Below the pieces are notes generated by a model. It was given only the letters and a program-made list of their open reading frames with translations. It was not told where the DNA came from and did no database searches. The position numbers and the translations under genes were made by a program. This document shows, piece by piece, positions 56,301-64,000 of a stretch of 64,000 bases of DNA. Position 1 is the stretch's first letter; every line of letters begins with the position of its first letter. Source of the stretch: a virus; IMG/VR virus record IMGVR_UViG_3300009093_000035, positions 1-64,000 of that record; one strand, given 5' to 3'.

Positions 56301-58869
56301 CGCCGGAGATGTTCGCGAGGTCGGTGAAGACGAGCGCCGCGCCGGCCGGTCCAGGGATACGACCCTTGTCGTCCTCGGCGTTCATGAACATGGAGCGGAA
56401 CTCCACGATCACGGTCTGACCCGCGTTGCTGGTGAACGCGTTGAAGTCGGCCGAGAGCGGGACGACAACCATCTGGTCCGCCGTATCCGCGATCTGATCC
56501 GTGTACGCCCCGCCCGTAGCGGCTGCCGTACCGGCCCCTACGACCTTGAAGGCGCCGTTGTTGTCCTTGGACAAGGCGTTCCCGTACACGATGACGTAGA
56601 TGAGCGAGGAGGCTCCGGTGTGGTCCCGGCCCCCGTCCGTCAGCATGTCACGAAGCGTCCGCTCCCCGCGGAGAAGCGGAAGCGTGAACGTATCGAAGTT
56701 CAGCCCGAGAACCTTGATCTGGTGACGGGTATCCGGGCCGGTCGGGTTGATGAAGTTCGCGCTCGTGGAAGGCACCGCCGTGAAGACGAGCGCCGGGTTG
56801 AGAACCCCTCCGAGAACGATGAAGGGACGCTCGAAGTTGAGCGAGTGGAGCGGGTACATCGCTCCCGGGTGCTGGGCGGGGGTCTCCCCGATCGCCGCCG
56901 CCGTCGTGATACGACCGGCTCGGAAGGCGTTGTCCAGGGGCGAGCCCGGGACCGGAAGCGGGAAGGTCGGGGCGTAGGTCGGACCGCCCTCGAAGCGGAG
57001 CTTCCAGGGGTGCTGGTCTCCGGGATTCGAGGTATCCGACAGCCACATCTCCACCGGCGAGACGTGACGGACGGCCTGGGGGTTCGGGCTCTGGGGGAAG
57101 CCCGCGCGCGCCCCGCCCACCCCATCAGCTCCGCCGAGGTGGATGAGGATCACGGACCCGTTCGTCCAACCGTCGCCGGTCGGGTTGTTCAGGAAGCCGT
57201 TCGGCTGGAAGTCCGCCCCGACGCCCCAGCTCGCCGCCACGCTCGAATCGAACGTGGTGTCGGCGAAACCGTTCGTGGTAGGAGCGTTCGGGTCGATCAT
57301 GACCGTCACGCCCGGCTGAAGGGCCGCGCTGTCCGACCAGATCGTCCGGATACCGTCTGGACCGTCGATCTGATCGACCTGATTCGGAGGCGGGCTCGTG
57401 TTGACACCCCAGAGGTACGAGACCTCCGTGGTGGTGACGCCGAACGTATCGCCGCCCGTCCCGGCCTTCTTGAAGGTCGTCTTCAGGTCGCCGCGAACGA
57501 GCGAGGCGACGCCGTGCTGGAGGATACGGGTGTAGTCCCAATCCCCAAAGTTCACCGATCGACGAAGGTCGACGATGTCGTCTCGGGTGATCTGGTCGGC
57601 GAAGACTCCGTCCGGACGCGAGTCGTAGAGGGAGACGACGGTTCCTGCGACGTGAACCCGGGCCATCGTCCCGTTGCGGCCGCGCCCCCCGGTGACTCCG
57701 GGACCGGGCGTCGGAACGAAGATCGTGTTGACCGAATCCGTCCCGTTGAAGGCGATGATCTCTTGGTTGATACCGGTGTCGAGGACGAGGAACCTCGTCG
57801 TGACACCGACCGGGAAGAGGGCCGGATCCGAAAGGGCCGAACCAACGAGGTTCGTGAGGACGATCGGACCCGTCTGGGTTGCGGTGATGTCGCTCGTGAG
57901 CGTCGCTTGGAGAAGCGGGCGAGCCCCCGAACGCGGATCGGGAAGCGTATGGGAACTCGGAGTCCGCTCCGAGGCGCCGTTCTGATTCGGGTTGCCGCTG
58001 GAGGTGACCGCCACGAAGGGGCTCGTGTTCCGGCGGAAGACGCCCGCGATCGGAATCGCATAGACGTAGCCGTCGATCGTTCCGAGGCCGTTCGCCGGAT
58101 CACCGTCGCCTGCGCGCCAGAGCGAAGGATCGCCCAGCTCTTCTCTCATGTTCCCGAACGTGAAGGCGGAGGACACCGTGGCCGTCCCCTGAGCCTTCAC
58201 CTGCGGGTCGTCGAGACCGTCCGGGTAGTTGGCGAGATCGACGCTCGTTCCGAGCGAGTCGCCCGAGCCCACGACGCGGATACGGTATTGAAGCTGGACG
58301 CGCTTCGTCGTCTCGAAGCCGATCGCCGGATCTTCGAGATCGTCGGTGACGTTCGTCCCGCCGAACTCCACGTTGCCGTACTTCCAGATCGTGGAAGCCG
58401 AGGGCTTGTTCACCGTGGAAGGGTTGGGAGAGACGAGGGTCCGCCAGACTTCCAGGAAGACGAAGTCCGTACGGGAATCCGTCGTCGGAGGCGGGAAGAG
58501 AGCGACGCGGTTGAGGACGCTGTCGGAGATCCTTGTCCCGGCCACCGGGAAGACCCAGCCGTTCACCGCCGCGATCAGAACAGGGGAAAGCTCCTCGACC
58601 GAATCCACGACTCCGGGAACGCCGATTCCGAACTGGTTCGCCCAGAGCGGGTCGACCTGGTAGTCTTCCCTAGCGCGCGTCGGATCGACGAAGAAGCCCG
58701 AATGGACCTGGGCTCGAACGACCTGAGAGAGATTCTCCCAGTCGATCTGAGACATCAGGTTCAGCTCAGAGTCGAGGGGTGGCTTGTCCTTCTGCCACAC
58801 GACGGCCGTGAACTGACGTGCGAAGTCAGACAACGTTCGGGAAACTCCGGGACCCCAGTACTCAGCCAT
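53365..58869 (-). CDS. Giant virion structural protein (1,834 aa)
   Basis: 1,834 residues, no signal or membrane segment. N-terminal 150 residues ('DKPPLDSELNLMSQIDWENL', 'SRTDFVFLEVWRTLVSPNPS') resemble baseplate- or adaptor-type phage proteins; the remainder is beta-rich with many Asn/Gly loops, repeated 'DTGINQEIIAFNGTD'-like strands, and no repeats of fixed length. Lies with the 58876 protein directly upstream. Probably a large baseplate or fibre-hub protein. Not assigned further. Confidence 0.6.
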   Translation of the reverse strand: MAEYWGPGVSRTLSDFARQFTAVVWQKDKPPLDSELNLMSQIDWENLSQVVRAQVHSGFFVDPTRAREDYQVDPLWANQFGIGVPGVVDSVEELSPVLIAAVNGWVFPVAGTRISDSVLNRVALFPPPTTDSRTDFVFLEVWRTLVSPNPSTVNKPSASTIWKYGNVEFGGTNVTDDLEDPAIGFETTKRVQLQYRIRVVGSGDSLGTSVDLANYPDGLDDPQVKAQGTATVSSAFTFGNMREELGDPSLWRAGDGDPANGLGTIDGYVYAIPIAGVFRRNTSPFVAVTSSGNPNQNGASERTPSSHTLPDPRSGARPLLQATLTSDITATQTGPIVLTNLVGSALSDPALFPVGVTTRFLVLDTGINQEIIAFNGTDSVNTIFVPTPGPGVTGGRGRNGTMARVHVAGTVVSLYDSRPDGVFADQITRDDIVDLRRSVNFGDWDYTRILQHGVASLVRGDLKTTFKKAGTGGDTFGVTTTEVSYLWGVNTSPPPNQVDQIDGPDGIRTIWSDSAALQPGVTVMIDPNAPTTNGFADTTFDSSVAASWGVGADFQPNGFLNNPTGDGWTNGSVILIHLGGADGVGGARAGFPQSPNPQAVRHVSPVEMWLSDTSNPGDQHPWKLRFEGGPTYAPTFPLPVPGSPLDNAFRAGRITTAAAIGETPAQHPGAMYPLHSLNFERPFIVLGGVLNPALVFTAVPSTSANFINPTGPDTRHQIKVLGLNFDTFTLPLLRGERTLRDMLTDGGRDHTGASSLIYVIVYGNALSKDNNGAFKVVGAGTAAATGGAYTDQIADTADQMVVVPLSADFNAFTSNAGQTVIVEFRSMFMNAEDDKGRIPGPAGAALVFTDLANISGGAANPWNAANTGTLAVQQTGSPAKVVPVNSKAVITSTLMWHPNRGSSTRVADEIVRFSAVASAATFLRNVPSVLDPEFSTLAPFPAGEREYDPTHIQLWNRLSSKGEDAPLAPAYGGFVVGRSEQDREHELFVDPGSKTALFRPFIKKNMTEKALTTTANPSLLGPVAYLDATLKDGAAIFTTGLKMGYPVPPEYMPRFGRQDIPYHVRTAPTDPFMPGINHLFCDETDDTSEVFYIIGGEDNGGSPAANRVNPILFATGAGIPYGHRGTVGGPPHPAYGGRKQFYSDVISSDLGNGLNGVELPPYLGIARLYGVYELQDFLAHLDPTYIGGFQGDRLTPIVNPPTNLLRTGADQQTLFVRQGGGNDVTGTANAHTYLVPESAIDITRVPGFVSGNTFTSFNYVVECVVFGFSEGWINQNNLVLARRNTGTGADIVDGSNPEITDVSMVLPCAAPRGDALYQAYERTVYQGDPYMTRDGSTIQIADYESRYGQISQNDAFQLATPIEQFDPTTGVMNVQRPNPRALQVVASMDFYTTLGTGKIGGRMFLGTELDAGYIDSSTAGAADRIPASPSALPWRVLPRAFTEGQGKNTSRAGISIQLTNANLINGVTGALSIEIQTVISVTFVGGADFIGANTLDLAASLAEAVNSDPTTSLFVEAFALADRVIFVSREVGEDGNSTRITMSYGTAPVPFVPLNQAAQLLDGTGLGLYPSSNNHPVGAVVTEGPFAGGVNLPVNGGPGNSAISLGGMTERLPLGILASDSDFFSENPLDDNASAMRTYPGGVRPIYSDLPLTTGGLEYTRFLNDPGSLLSMSDGGILLYTPFTTLTPAGTKKFRLYRGGGAAFVLSGSAPGGPVDWVSDSFPSSLRPVLKGAVLAGKALLVRNFHEEAFSGAAPNRIRSEGDELQMVIMTFAVYGNGNTQATGVTAAGQISPTGYGEGYAAADRYLLEGRPMDRGRTRTTPDPALQPAPFFKE

Positions 58870-58875
58870 GAGTTC

Positions 58876-59679
58876 TCACTTGTACAGAACCGCGTAAGAG
58901 GCGAGGTAACGCTTCTCGACGGTCGATTTGTTGATGAAGGCCAAACGGAGCTTCGTTCCTGGGTCGCAGACAGTCATCGGAGTCAAAAGGCTCACCCGAG
59001 AGTACCCGCCCCCGTCGTTGGCCGAGAGGTAGACTTCCCAATCGGTTGGAGATTGATCCACTTCGACGAGCCCCTTCGAAGCAGCGTCGTTCGCTCCGGC
59101 GCTCGGCCCGTCGTATGCCATGACGTCCGGAGTGACCACGTACTCGTGGATCTTCCAGTACACCATGAAGCTATCCGAACCGGCAGGGACGTCGGTTGAG
59201 ATGTCGATCGTATCCGTGATGAGGCACCCAGGGCGAACCGGGCTGAGCGTGGAGTTCTGAGGAAGAACCGCCACCGAGTTCGGAGCCAGGCCCTGGTTCA
59301 AGACTCCGCCCCGCCCGACCTGGGCCCGAGTCGTGTACCTCACTGGCGGAGGTCCCGGGCTCGCCGGGAAGGCCGCCGTCAGGTCCAAAGCATCCACATC
59401 CGCCGACGTCAGAAGAGCGTTGTAACGGATGAAGTTGTAGGACGGGAACGACTTCAGCACTGAAGCGAAGACGGCGTCTACAAGGTTGGACGGACCCAAG
59501 AGCTTCGAGCTGATGGTGATCGGAGGAGGAAACACCCCCTCCGGAACTTCCACATAGAACTTGCCGTTCGATGGGATCGGAGGCGACCCCGGAAGAGGCG
59601 TCGGAGAAACCTGTACGATCACCGATGTGGACTCGGGTCCAACGTTCGGGAGTCGATTCAGGTCGGCGAAGATCCTCAT
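58876..59679 (-). CDS. Virion structural protein next to the giant protein
   Basis: 267 residues, beta-rich ('KFYVEVPEGVFPPPITISSK', 'FMVYWKIHEYVVTPD', 'DWEVYLSANDGGGYSRVSLL'). Ends 6 nt before the 1,834-residue gene, so translation is coupled and the two are probably neighbours in the tail. No enzyme motif. Confidence 0.55.
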   Translation of the reverse strand: MRIFADLNRLPNVGPESTSVIVQVSPTPLPGSPPIPSNGKFYVEVPEGVFPPPITISSKLLGPSNLVDAVFASVLKSFPSYNFIRYNALLTSADVDALDLTAAFPASPGPPPVRYTTRAQVGRGGVLNQGLAPNSVAVLPQNSTLSPVRPGCLITDTIDISTDVPAGSDSFMVYWKIHEYVVTPDVMAYDGPSAGANDAASKGLVEVDQSPTDWEVYLSANDGGGYSRVSLLTPMTVCDPGTKLRLAFINKSTVEKRYLASYAVLYK

Positions 59680-59768
59680 CAGTTAGCTCTACCGTCGCTC
59701 CCTCATAGGGACACGACCGAGTCCAGTGTTTTTCACCGTTAGGTCGCTCACCTACATGGGGGTTGGGT

Positions 59769-60404
59769 TCAGGCGGCCGGAGGCGGATCGGTCGGTTCGA
59801 TCACCGTCGAATCCTGGGAAGGGTTCGGATCGGTGGCCGGAGCCGGAGGAGGCGTCGGCGCGGAGGCAGGAGCCGGGACGACGACTTCGGTCGTAGCCGT
59901 CGTCACATTCACCGCTCCCGGAGCCGCCTCGACCGAAGCGCTGCTGTCCAGAGTGTGAAGGACCTGGTTCGCCTTCGTGTTGACGAAGCGACGAATGGTG
60001 GTGATGAGGACGTCGTAGGCGACCTTGCACAGGATACCGGCGGAGCCGTAGGTCATGAGGTGACCCGCGAACTCGTAGCCTTCCTTGGTCAAGGAGGGTT
60101 CGGCCGGGAGCCAGGGAATCAGGCCCAACAGGAGACCCACCAGAACAGGCTGAGCCGGTAGCGTCGCATCGAAGATTCGAATCCACAGCGGATCCGGCGG
60201 AGGAACCGCCTTACCAGCGGAGTCCCGGTACGTGACGGCCCGACCGTTCACGGTCAGAGTCGAGAGAATGTGACCATTCTCGTCGTACATGGGCGGAGTC
60301 TTGAATGCCTCGACGGCCTTCTTCGCCGCTTCCCCGAACGCGCCGATCACGATCGCGGAGATCAGGATTGTCGGGGAAGAGAGAATGTCGATCAAGGATT
60401 GCAT
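59769..60404 (-). CDS. Membrane protein with Pro/Thr-rich tail
   Basis: 211 residues. Three hydrophobic segments: 'PTILISAIVIGAFGEAA', 'LVGLLLGLIPWLP' and 'YGSAGILCKVAYDVLI'. The last 60 residues are Pro/Ala/Thr-rich and disordered. Topology resembles large holins or phage membrane anchors, and overlaps in kind with the 53360 holin-like gene. Role unresolved. Confidence 0.55.
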   Translation of the reverse strand: MQSLIDILSSPTILISAIVIGAFGEAAKKAVEAFKTPPMYDENGHILSTLTVNGRAVTYRDSAGKAVPPPDPLWIRIFDATLPAQPVLVGLLLGLIPWLPAEPSLTKEGYEFAGHLMTYGSAGILCKVAYDVLITTIRRFVNTKANQVLHTLDSSASVEAAPGAVNVTTATTEVVVPAPASAPTPPPAPATDPNPSQDSTVIEPTDPPPAA

Positions 60405-60434
60405 GACGCCTCCTCAGATCTCAAACGATAGGTA

Positions 60435-60473
60435 GAAGAACGCCTCGGGGCTTTCGACCCCGAGGCGTTCTTC
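60435..60473. terminator. Perfect 16-bp stem hairpin
   Basis: GAAGAACGCCTCGGGG and its exact complement enclose a 7-nt loop (CTTTCGA). It lies between two - genes (stop 60498, start 60404), right for terminating the 60498-60992 transcript. No long T-run follows, so a processing or stability role is also possible. Confidence 0.65.
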
Positions 60474-60497
60474 GTTCGCTTGGCCGCTGCTTCTACC

Positions 60498-60992
60498 CTA
60501 ACGGTATCTGACGATGTCCAACCGCTTTCCTTCGAAAGCACCTCGAACGAAAGTCGCGAAACGATCAGAGATCTCATCGAGCGGATTGTGACCCTCAGAG
60601 GTCACAAGGGTCTGAGAAGAACGATCGAAGTGTAGAGACACCTTCTCCCGGCTGCGACTGGGTTCGAAGAAGGTCACCGTAGCCGCATGAACGCTATTCT
60701 CCCCCACCGGAGTACGTTCGAAGATGATCTCCAAGGTAGTAGCTGAGCGATCCCCTTCCGCTGGAAGTCGGAGTTCCAGACGCGAAGTCTCCTCGTTGAG
60801 GAAGAGACTCACGTCGCTTCTCTTCTGTCCTGAAACGGGACTGAGCGTGAGTGGCTCAACGAACCTCTTCTCCCACAGCTGGTAGAAATCCTTCGCGAGT
60901 TTCTTACACGCCTCCTGATGAGCCTTGGGGTTTGGATCAAGGAATTCCACCAGGCTGTCGATCTGACAGACGGCGGTTCTGATTTGGGTCAT
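60498..60992 (-). CDS. Hypothetical protein, 164 aa
   Basis: 164 residues from ATG 60992; a longer upstream frame has no support. N-terminal helices ('ACKKLAKDFYQLWEKRF') and a beta domain ('SRLELRLPAEGDRSATTLEI', 'SREKVSLHFDRSSQTLV'). No motif recognised. Divergent from the ribbon-helix-helix gene at 61151, with a regulatory-type spacer between, so it may be its target. Confidence 0.5.
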   Translation of the reverse strand: MTQIRTAVCQIDSLVEFLDPNPKAHQEACKKLAKDFYQLWEKRFVEPLTLSPVSGQKRSDVSLFLNEETSRLELRLPAEGDRSATTLEIIFERTPVGENSVHAATVTFFEPSRSREKVSLHFDRSSQTLVTSEGHNPLDEISDRFATFVRGAFEGKRLDIVRYR

Positions 60993-61150
60993 AAGTGATC
61001 TTTCGAGTGTGGGGGTTGTTCGCCGAGCTTCGGCGATGATGCTTCGAGTCCACAGGGTGTCCCCTGTTTCGGACCAGAAGTACACATTCTAACTCTGTAT
61101 ACGGAAACTAATACAAAAATCGTACTCCTGTCAGTAGCCCGTACTACGGT
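60993..61150. promoter_or_regulatory. Divergent intergenic region with AT-rich core
   Basis: The 158-nt gap holds an AT-rich stretch at 61087-61118 (TGTATAC, TAATACAAAAAT), unlike the GC-rich surroundings. It separates a - gene and a + ribbon-helix-helix gene, so back-to-back promoters and an operator are expected here. Exact -10 and -35 elements are not clear. Confidence 0.5.
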
Positions 61151-61357
61151 ATGGTGTGTATGCCCGACTCAAAGAAGATCTCCACCCGCATCACCTTCGA
61201 CCCCGATCTCCTCGACTGGCTCAAGGCCGAATCGAAACGTCGTCGGATGTCGATGTCTCACATCATCCGCGAACTCGTCCTGAGAGAGATGACGGGGGAA
61301 GGATCGGCTCTCGCCGTATCTAGATTCCTGGAACAGAGGTCGACGGAGAAGAAGTGA
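61151..61357 (+). CDS. Ribbon-helix-helix DNA-binding protein
   Basis: 68 residues. 'KISTRITFDPDLLDWLKAES' gives the beta strand and first helix, and 'SMSHIIRELVLREM' the second helix, the layout of CopG/Arc-type repressors. The ATG at 61160 is an alternative start. Such proteins dimerise and bind operators, probably the adjacent intergenic region. A second RHH-like gene lies at 396-635. Confidence 0.75.
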   Translation: MVCMPDSKKISTRITFDPDLLDWLKAESKRRRMSMSHIIRELVLREMTGEGSALAVSRFLEQRSTEKK

Positions 61358-61379
61358 CGTGTTCCTCGAAAACATGGAA

Positions 61380-61430
61380 TCGGCGGGATGGTCTCCTAAG
61401 AGAATCCACCCCGCCGAATTGAATTTTTAC
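61380..61430. terminator. Bidirectional rho-independent terminator
   Basis: A 12-bp stem (61380-61391 with 61406-61417, one A-C mismatch that is G-U on the other strand) followed on + by GAATTTTTA. It lies between the convergent ribbon-helix-helix gene and the peptidase gene and can serve both. Confidence 0.7.
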
Positions 61431-61458
61431 CTAGAATCAGGTTGGACGAGAGGTCGTG

Positions 61459-62238
61459 TTACTCGACAGTACGGATCGTCCAGAGGTCGTCCGCCAGATT
61501 CGAGTTCAGGAGGTAGGCGTAGGGCATGGTGAAGTACCCGCTCTGACCCCAGCTCGCGCCCCAGCTGTTGCGGACGATGAAGCGCTGGGAAGCGTCGTCA
61601 AAGCCCACGCAGAGAACCGCGTGGCCGCCGAGGCACTGCTCGGAAGCCGTCGGGAGGTTGAGCACCCCCGACTTCGCCACCTCGGCGCTCTCGAACGCCT
61701 CGTAGACCGAGAAGCCGAACACGACCGGGAATCCCGAGGCAAGACACGTCTTCATCGCTTCGAGCGTCTGGGGAACGCGGGCGTAGGAGACCGCCTGGTT
61801 CAGAAGACCTTCCTTGAAGGCCGCCGCAGACGGCTTCTTCTTGAAGGCCGTGATGACGTACGGCCAGGTCTTCTCCGTGCAGACGCCCGACTTCACGACG
61901 GTCTTGATGCCGTCGCGGATCTGGGCTCCGGCGTCCTGCTTGATGGTGTGCTCCATCGCGCGCTCGTTGTAGTAGATGAACAGGCGCGACGGCGTCATGA
62001 AGGTCGTCCCGCCGGTCTCCTTCGCCTTCGCGAAGGCGTAGGCACCCGCGATCGCGTTGCCAGTGCAGCTACCGAGCTGGCCCTGGTCGTAGACCGGGGG
62101 GCAGGTCCCGCGAAGGTCGATCTTCGTGGGGAGGAGATCCTTCCGAATCGGGGCCGCCGCGAAGATGTGGTCGCGGTGATCCGGGAGATCCGGGTGCCAT
62201 CCGTAGTTCTTCTTCGACACTGAACTCTTCTTCACCAT
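61459..62238 (-). CDS. Papain-family (C1) cysteine peptidase
   Basis: 259 residues from ATG 62238, with GGAGGA 6 nt upstream; an upstream ATG would add 13 unrelated residues. The catalytic set is present: 'YDQGQLGSCTGNAIA' (Gln and Cys, about 50-56), 'GGHAVLCVGFDD' (His, about 204) and 'FIVRNSWGASWGQSGYF' (Asn, about 223). No signal peptide and only a short N-terminal extension rather than an inhibitory propeptide, so it may be made active in the cytoplasm. Substrate (host protein, virion maturation or surface target) unknown. Confidence 0.85.
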   Translation of the reverse strand: MVKKSSVSKKNYGWHPDLPDHRDHIFAAAPIRKDLLPTKIDLRGTCPPVYDQGQLGSCTGNAIAGAYAFAKAKETGGTTFMTPSRLFIYYNERAMEHTIKQDAGAQIRDGIKTVVKSGVCTEKTWPYVITAFKKKPSAAAFKEGLLNQAVSYARVPQTLEAMKTCLASGFPVVFGFSVYEAFESAEVAKSGVLNLPTASEQCLGGHAVLCVGFDDASQRFIVRNSWGASWGQSGYFTMPYAYLLNSNLADDLWTIRTVE

Positions 62239-62341
62239 GGTGTATCCTCCAAAGCCCCAACGACCTATACAGGCCATAGGTGAGCTAAAGGGAATCCATG
62301 ATTTGAGAGTCGATTAGGGCGTAAAGGCCCTCGACATTCTC

Positions 62342-62476
62342 ATGATACGCATACTCCTATTCCTACTCGCTGCGTCCATGGTCTCAGGGTGTTACTTCAA
62401 CCTAGACGCGCTTCGCGGGACGGGACGTTTGGACGTCGGAGCGTCCGCAGACGCCGGAACCGACTCGGCTGATTAG
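62342..62476 (+). CDS. 44-residue mini-lipoprotein
   Basis: Full lipoprotein signal 'MIRILLFLLAASMVSGC' (lipobox VSGC, Cys at residue 17), then 27 residues ending in the linker 'ASADAGTDSAD'. Its start echoes the 32300 lipoprotein and its 'LRGTG' the 'LHGTG' of the 34614 lipoprotein. GGCGTAAAGG lies 14 nt upstream. The stop overlaps the convergent fibre gene by 4 nt. Could be a bare surface peptide or the remnant of a longer lipoprotein. Confidence 0.6.
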   Translation: MIRILLFLLAASMVSGCYFNLDALRGTGRLDVGASADAGTDSAD

Positions 62477-64000
62477 CTCGGACCCGCCGAGCTGTAGTTC
62501 AGAGTGGCGCTGTAGATCGAATCGTCGGCCGGAACCGACCCGTTCGAGGCCAGCACAACCAGCCAGTACGTGTGAGTGGTGAAGTCGAGGGTCTCGGGAG
62601 AACCTGGAGTGACCGACACGTTCTGTTCGGTCGTAGTACCGTTGTCGGTCGTGTTGGCCAGAGAAGTCGGAGCTGTACTGGTTCCGTCTCCCTTGTACAA
62701 GACGAACAACATCCGATCTCCAGCCGTGGGCCTCACAGCTCCAGGCTTCACTCTCACGGTGATGGAACTGAGCACATCCCCGTTCGAGAGGAACTGAGAG
62801 AGGTCCAGTTTCGCCAGCTGGTTGGAGCGAGTCGGAGAGTTCTTCGAGGTGATACCCGCTCCGATACCCGGGTAGTACCAAGGAGCCGAAGGGACCGCCA
62901 CGAGATCCGAAGTGATTCCTTCTGCCTGGAATCCTTGGGCCGAGATCTTCTTCGTTCGGACCGCCGGAGTCGTGTAGAGGAAGTTCCCTCCCACGACGTT
63001 GGCCGACGCCGACACGTTCACGCCCGCGGAGATATTCCCGGTCGGAGCCGAGATGTCGCCCAGCGTGATGACTCCGCCGAGGAGATCGACGCGGAAGACC
63101 TCGAAGGCCTTTCCGCTGAAAGGGGCTCCGATGCTGATCGTGTTCGAGGTGACTCGGATCGCAGCGGCGTTCGCTACGGAGGTCGGGTCCGGGGCCGAGA
63201 TGTGGAGACCGACCGAGGTGTCGATGTTCTGGACGCCCGCCACAATCGAAGGACGATGGCTGCTCAGGATGCCCAGGTAGTTGTAGTAGTCGTCCGCCCC
63301 GAAACCCACGTACGAGGCCGAGTAGAAGCGACACGTACCAGTGGTGGGCGCTACGAACACAGGCGCCGAACCATCCAGCCTAATCAGCTGGAAGTCGCCC
63401 TGGTTGGCTACCGCCCCGGGGTTGCTACAACCTACCAGACGATAGAGACCTCTGACGTCGGAGACCGGAACAGCGTTGTAGCTGAGGACCTCGACGAGCG
63501 TTCCACCGCTGAGGTCGACCTTACGGTGGGTGAACCCGGCTCCAGCGGCGATATGAAGGGTGTCGGTAGCCGACGCGGTGAAGTTGAAAGTGGCTGTCCC
63601 CGCCGTCCCCATCCCGTTCGAAACGAGAGAACTGTAGTCGTAGCTACGGGAAGGGGCACCGACTCCGATGTTCGTCGTCTCTATCAGGTGACCCATGCCG
63701 AACGCAGCGCCCCCGAGCGAGGGGCTCCGAACGACACGAGTGAGGAAGGGTCCTCGGAACAACTGGTCAGAAACCGGAGGCGTGAGATTCACCGAGGTGA
63801 GGCGACCGAAGGTATCGAAGGAGTTCGCCGAGACGGGGGTCTTCTCCGCCGACCGGTACCAGAACTCCAAACTCTCGGTAGATCCGCCCGCGTCGGGGCC
63901 ATCCTGTACGATCGCAGATCCAGCGAAGAGACGAAGCGTAGGCGGGGGACCTTCGCTCGTGATCCAAGTCCCACCTTGGGTGGCGAGGATGGGGGCGAAA
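62473..64000 (-). CDS. Large beta-rich structural protein, 5' end cut by window
   Basis: The frame is open from the window end (64000) to TAG/TGA at 62473, about 509 residues. The apparent TTG at 63870 is internal. Short beta segments ('WYRSAEKTPVSANSFDTFGR', 'GTATFNFTASATDTLHIAAG', 'KAFEVFRVDLLGGVITLGDI') and a C-terminal 'TDNGTTTEQNVSVTPGSPET' domain resemble phage fibre receptor-binding ends. Placed after lipoprotein and peptidase genes. Confidence 0.6.
   Translation of the reverse strand, partial: FAPILATQGGTWITSEGPPPTLRLFAGSAIVQDGPDAGGSTESLEFWYRSAEKTPVSANSFDTFGRLTSVNLTPPVSDQLFRGPFLTRVVRSPSLGGAAFGMGHLIETTNIGVGAPSRSYDYSSLVSNGMGTAGTATFNFTASATDTLHIAAGAGFTHRKVDLSGGTLVEVLSYNAVPVSDVRGLYRLVGCSNPGAVANQGDFQLIRLDGSAPVFVAPTTGTCRFYSASYVGFGADDYYNYLGILSSHRPSIVAGVQNIDTSVGLHISAPDPTSVANAAAIRVTSNTISIGAPFSGKAFEVFRVDLLGGVITLGDISAPTGNISAGVNVSASANVVGGNFLYTTPAVRTKKISAQGFQAEGITSDLVAVPSAPWYYPGIGAGITSKNSPTRSNQLAKLDLSQFLSNGDVLSSITVRVKPGAVRPTAGDRMLFVLYKGDGTSTAPTSLANTTDNGTTTEQNVSVTPGSPETLDFTTHTYWLVVLASNGSVPADDSIYSATLNYSSAGPS

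Noticed and set aside
55474-59199. 1,241-codon + strand frame opposite the giant structural protein
   Set aside because: Arg-rich shadow frame without motif or start signal; the minus-strand protein has normal composition.
1-64000. tRNA genes, rRNA genes, integrase and attachment sites
   Set aside because: No cloverleaf-type sequence, integrase motif or att-like repeat was recognised by eye; a tRNA scan would settle the first.

Overview
This is part of a tailed double-stranded DNA phage genome, GC-rich and densely coded. Genes are short and often overlap by 4 nt (ATGA). There are many fibre-like proteins, a full set of phage replication enzymes, lysis-type proteins and a large accessory gene pool. 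No capsid, portal, terminase or tape-measure gene is visible, so the window is only part of a larger genome. The host is not identified directly. Two predicted lipoproteins (34614-35165 and 62342-62476) carry Asp/Ala/Gly-Ser 'DAG/DSG' linkers after the lipobox, and the first also has a Cys-rich C-terminus. That style is common in Myxococcota, so a deltaproteobacterial or myxobacterial host is my inference, not a demonstrated fact.

Layout. 1-4753 (mixed strands, then a + operon): a partial GNAT acetyltransferase, small proteins, CoaD (phosphopantetheine adenylyltransferase), and a domain-1-less peptide chain release factor that needs a prfB-type +1 frameshift. 4758-8538 (-): tail-fibre genes with SGNH-esterase domains. 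A 302-bp segment here (5892-6193) is inverted relative to an arrangement that would give two intact fibre genes. 8568-19604 (-): a long accessory operon with a PD-(D/E)XK nuclease-like protein, MT-A70 methyltransferase, dual-specificity phosphatase, M23 peptidase, AlkB-like dioxygenase, SLOG-like protein, a pyrophosphatase-like multidomain protein, a SAM methyltransferase and a glycosyltransferase, plus many small unknowns. 19639-29624 (-): four large fibre or decoration proteins, one made of tandem repeats. 29736-35165 (+): small virion-type proteins, a double cold-shock-like protein, a lipoprotein, a membrane-anchored protein, a beta-helix spike and a Cys-rich lipoprotein. 35168-47790 (-): a fibre, then the replication block: family A DNA polymerase, CHC2 zinc protein, DnaB-like helicase, a degenerate loader-like protein, an SNF2 helicase and a deoxyribosyltransferase-Nudix fusion. 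47850-52716 (+): a very large UvrD-type helicase and a partner gene. 52713-60404 (-): holin-like membrane proteins and a 1,834-residue structural protein. 60498-64000: a small regulatory region with a ribbon-helix-helix gene, a papain-like cysteine peptidase, a mini-lipoprotein and a fibre protein cut by the window end.

The fibre genes share modular N-termini (MA[P/S]PRKLFQA; MP[T/S]IVI[Q/R]N; M[P/G]FRA). This suggests that adsorption specificity evolves by swapping C-terminal modules behind fixed attachment peptides. The two strongest candidates for something undescribed are the inverted fibre segment, whose re-inversion repairs two reading frames at once, and the phage release factor, which pairs an RF1-like body and altered stop-recognition residues with an RF2-type UGA frameshift sensor.
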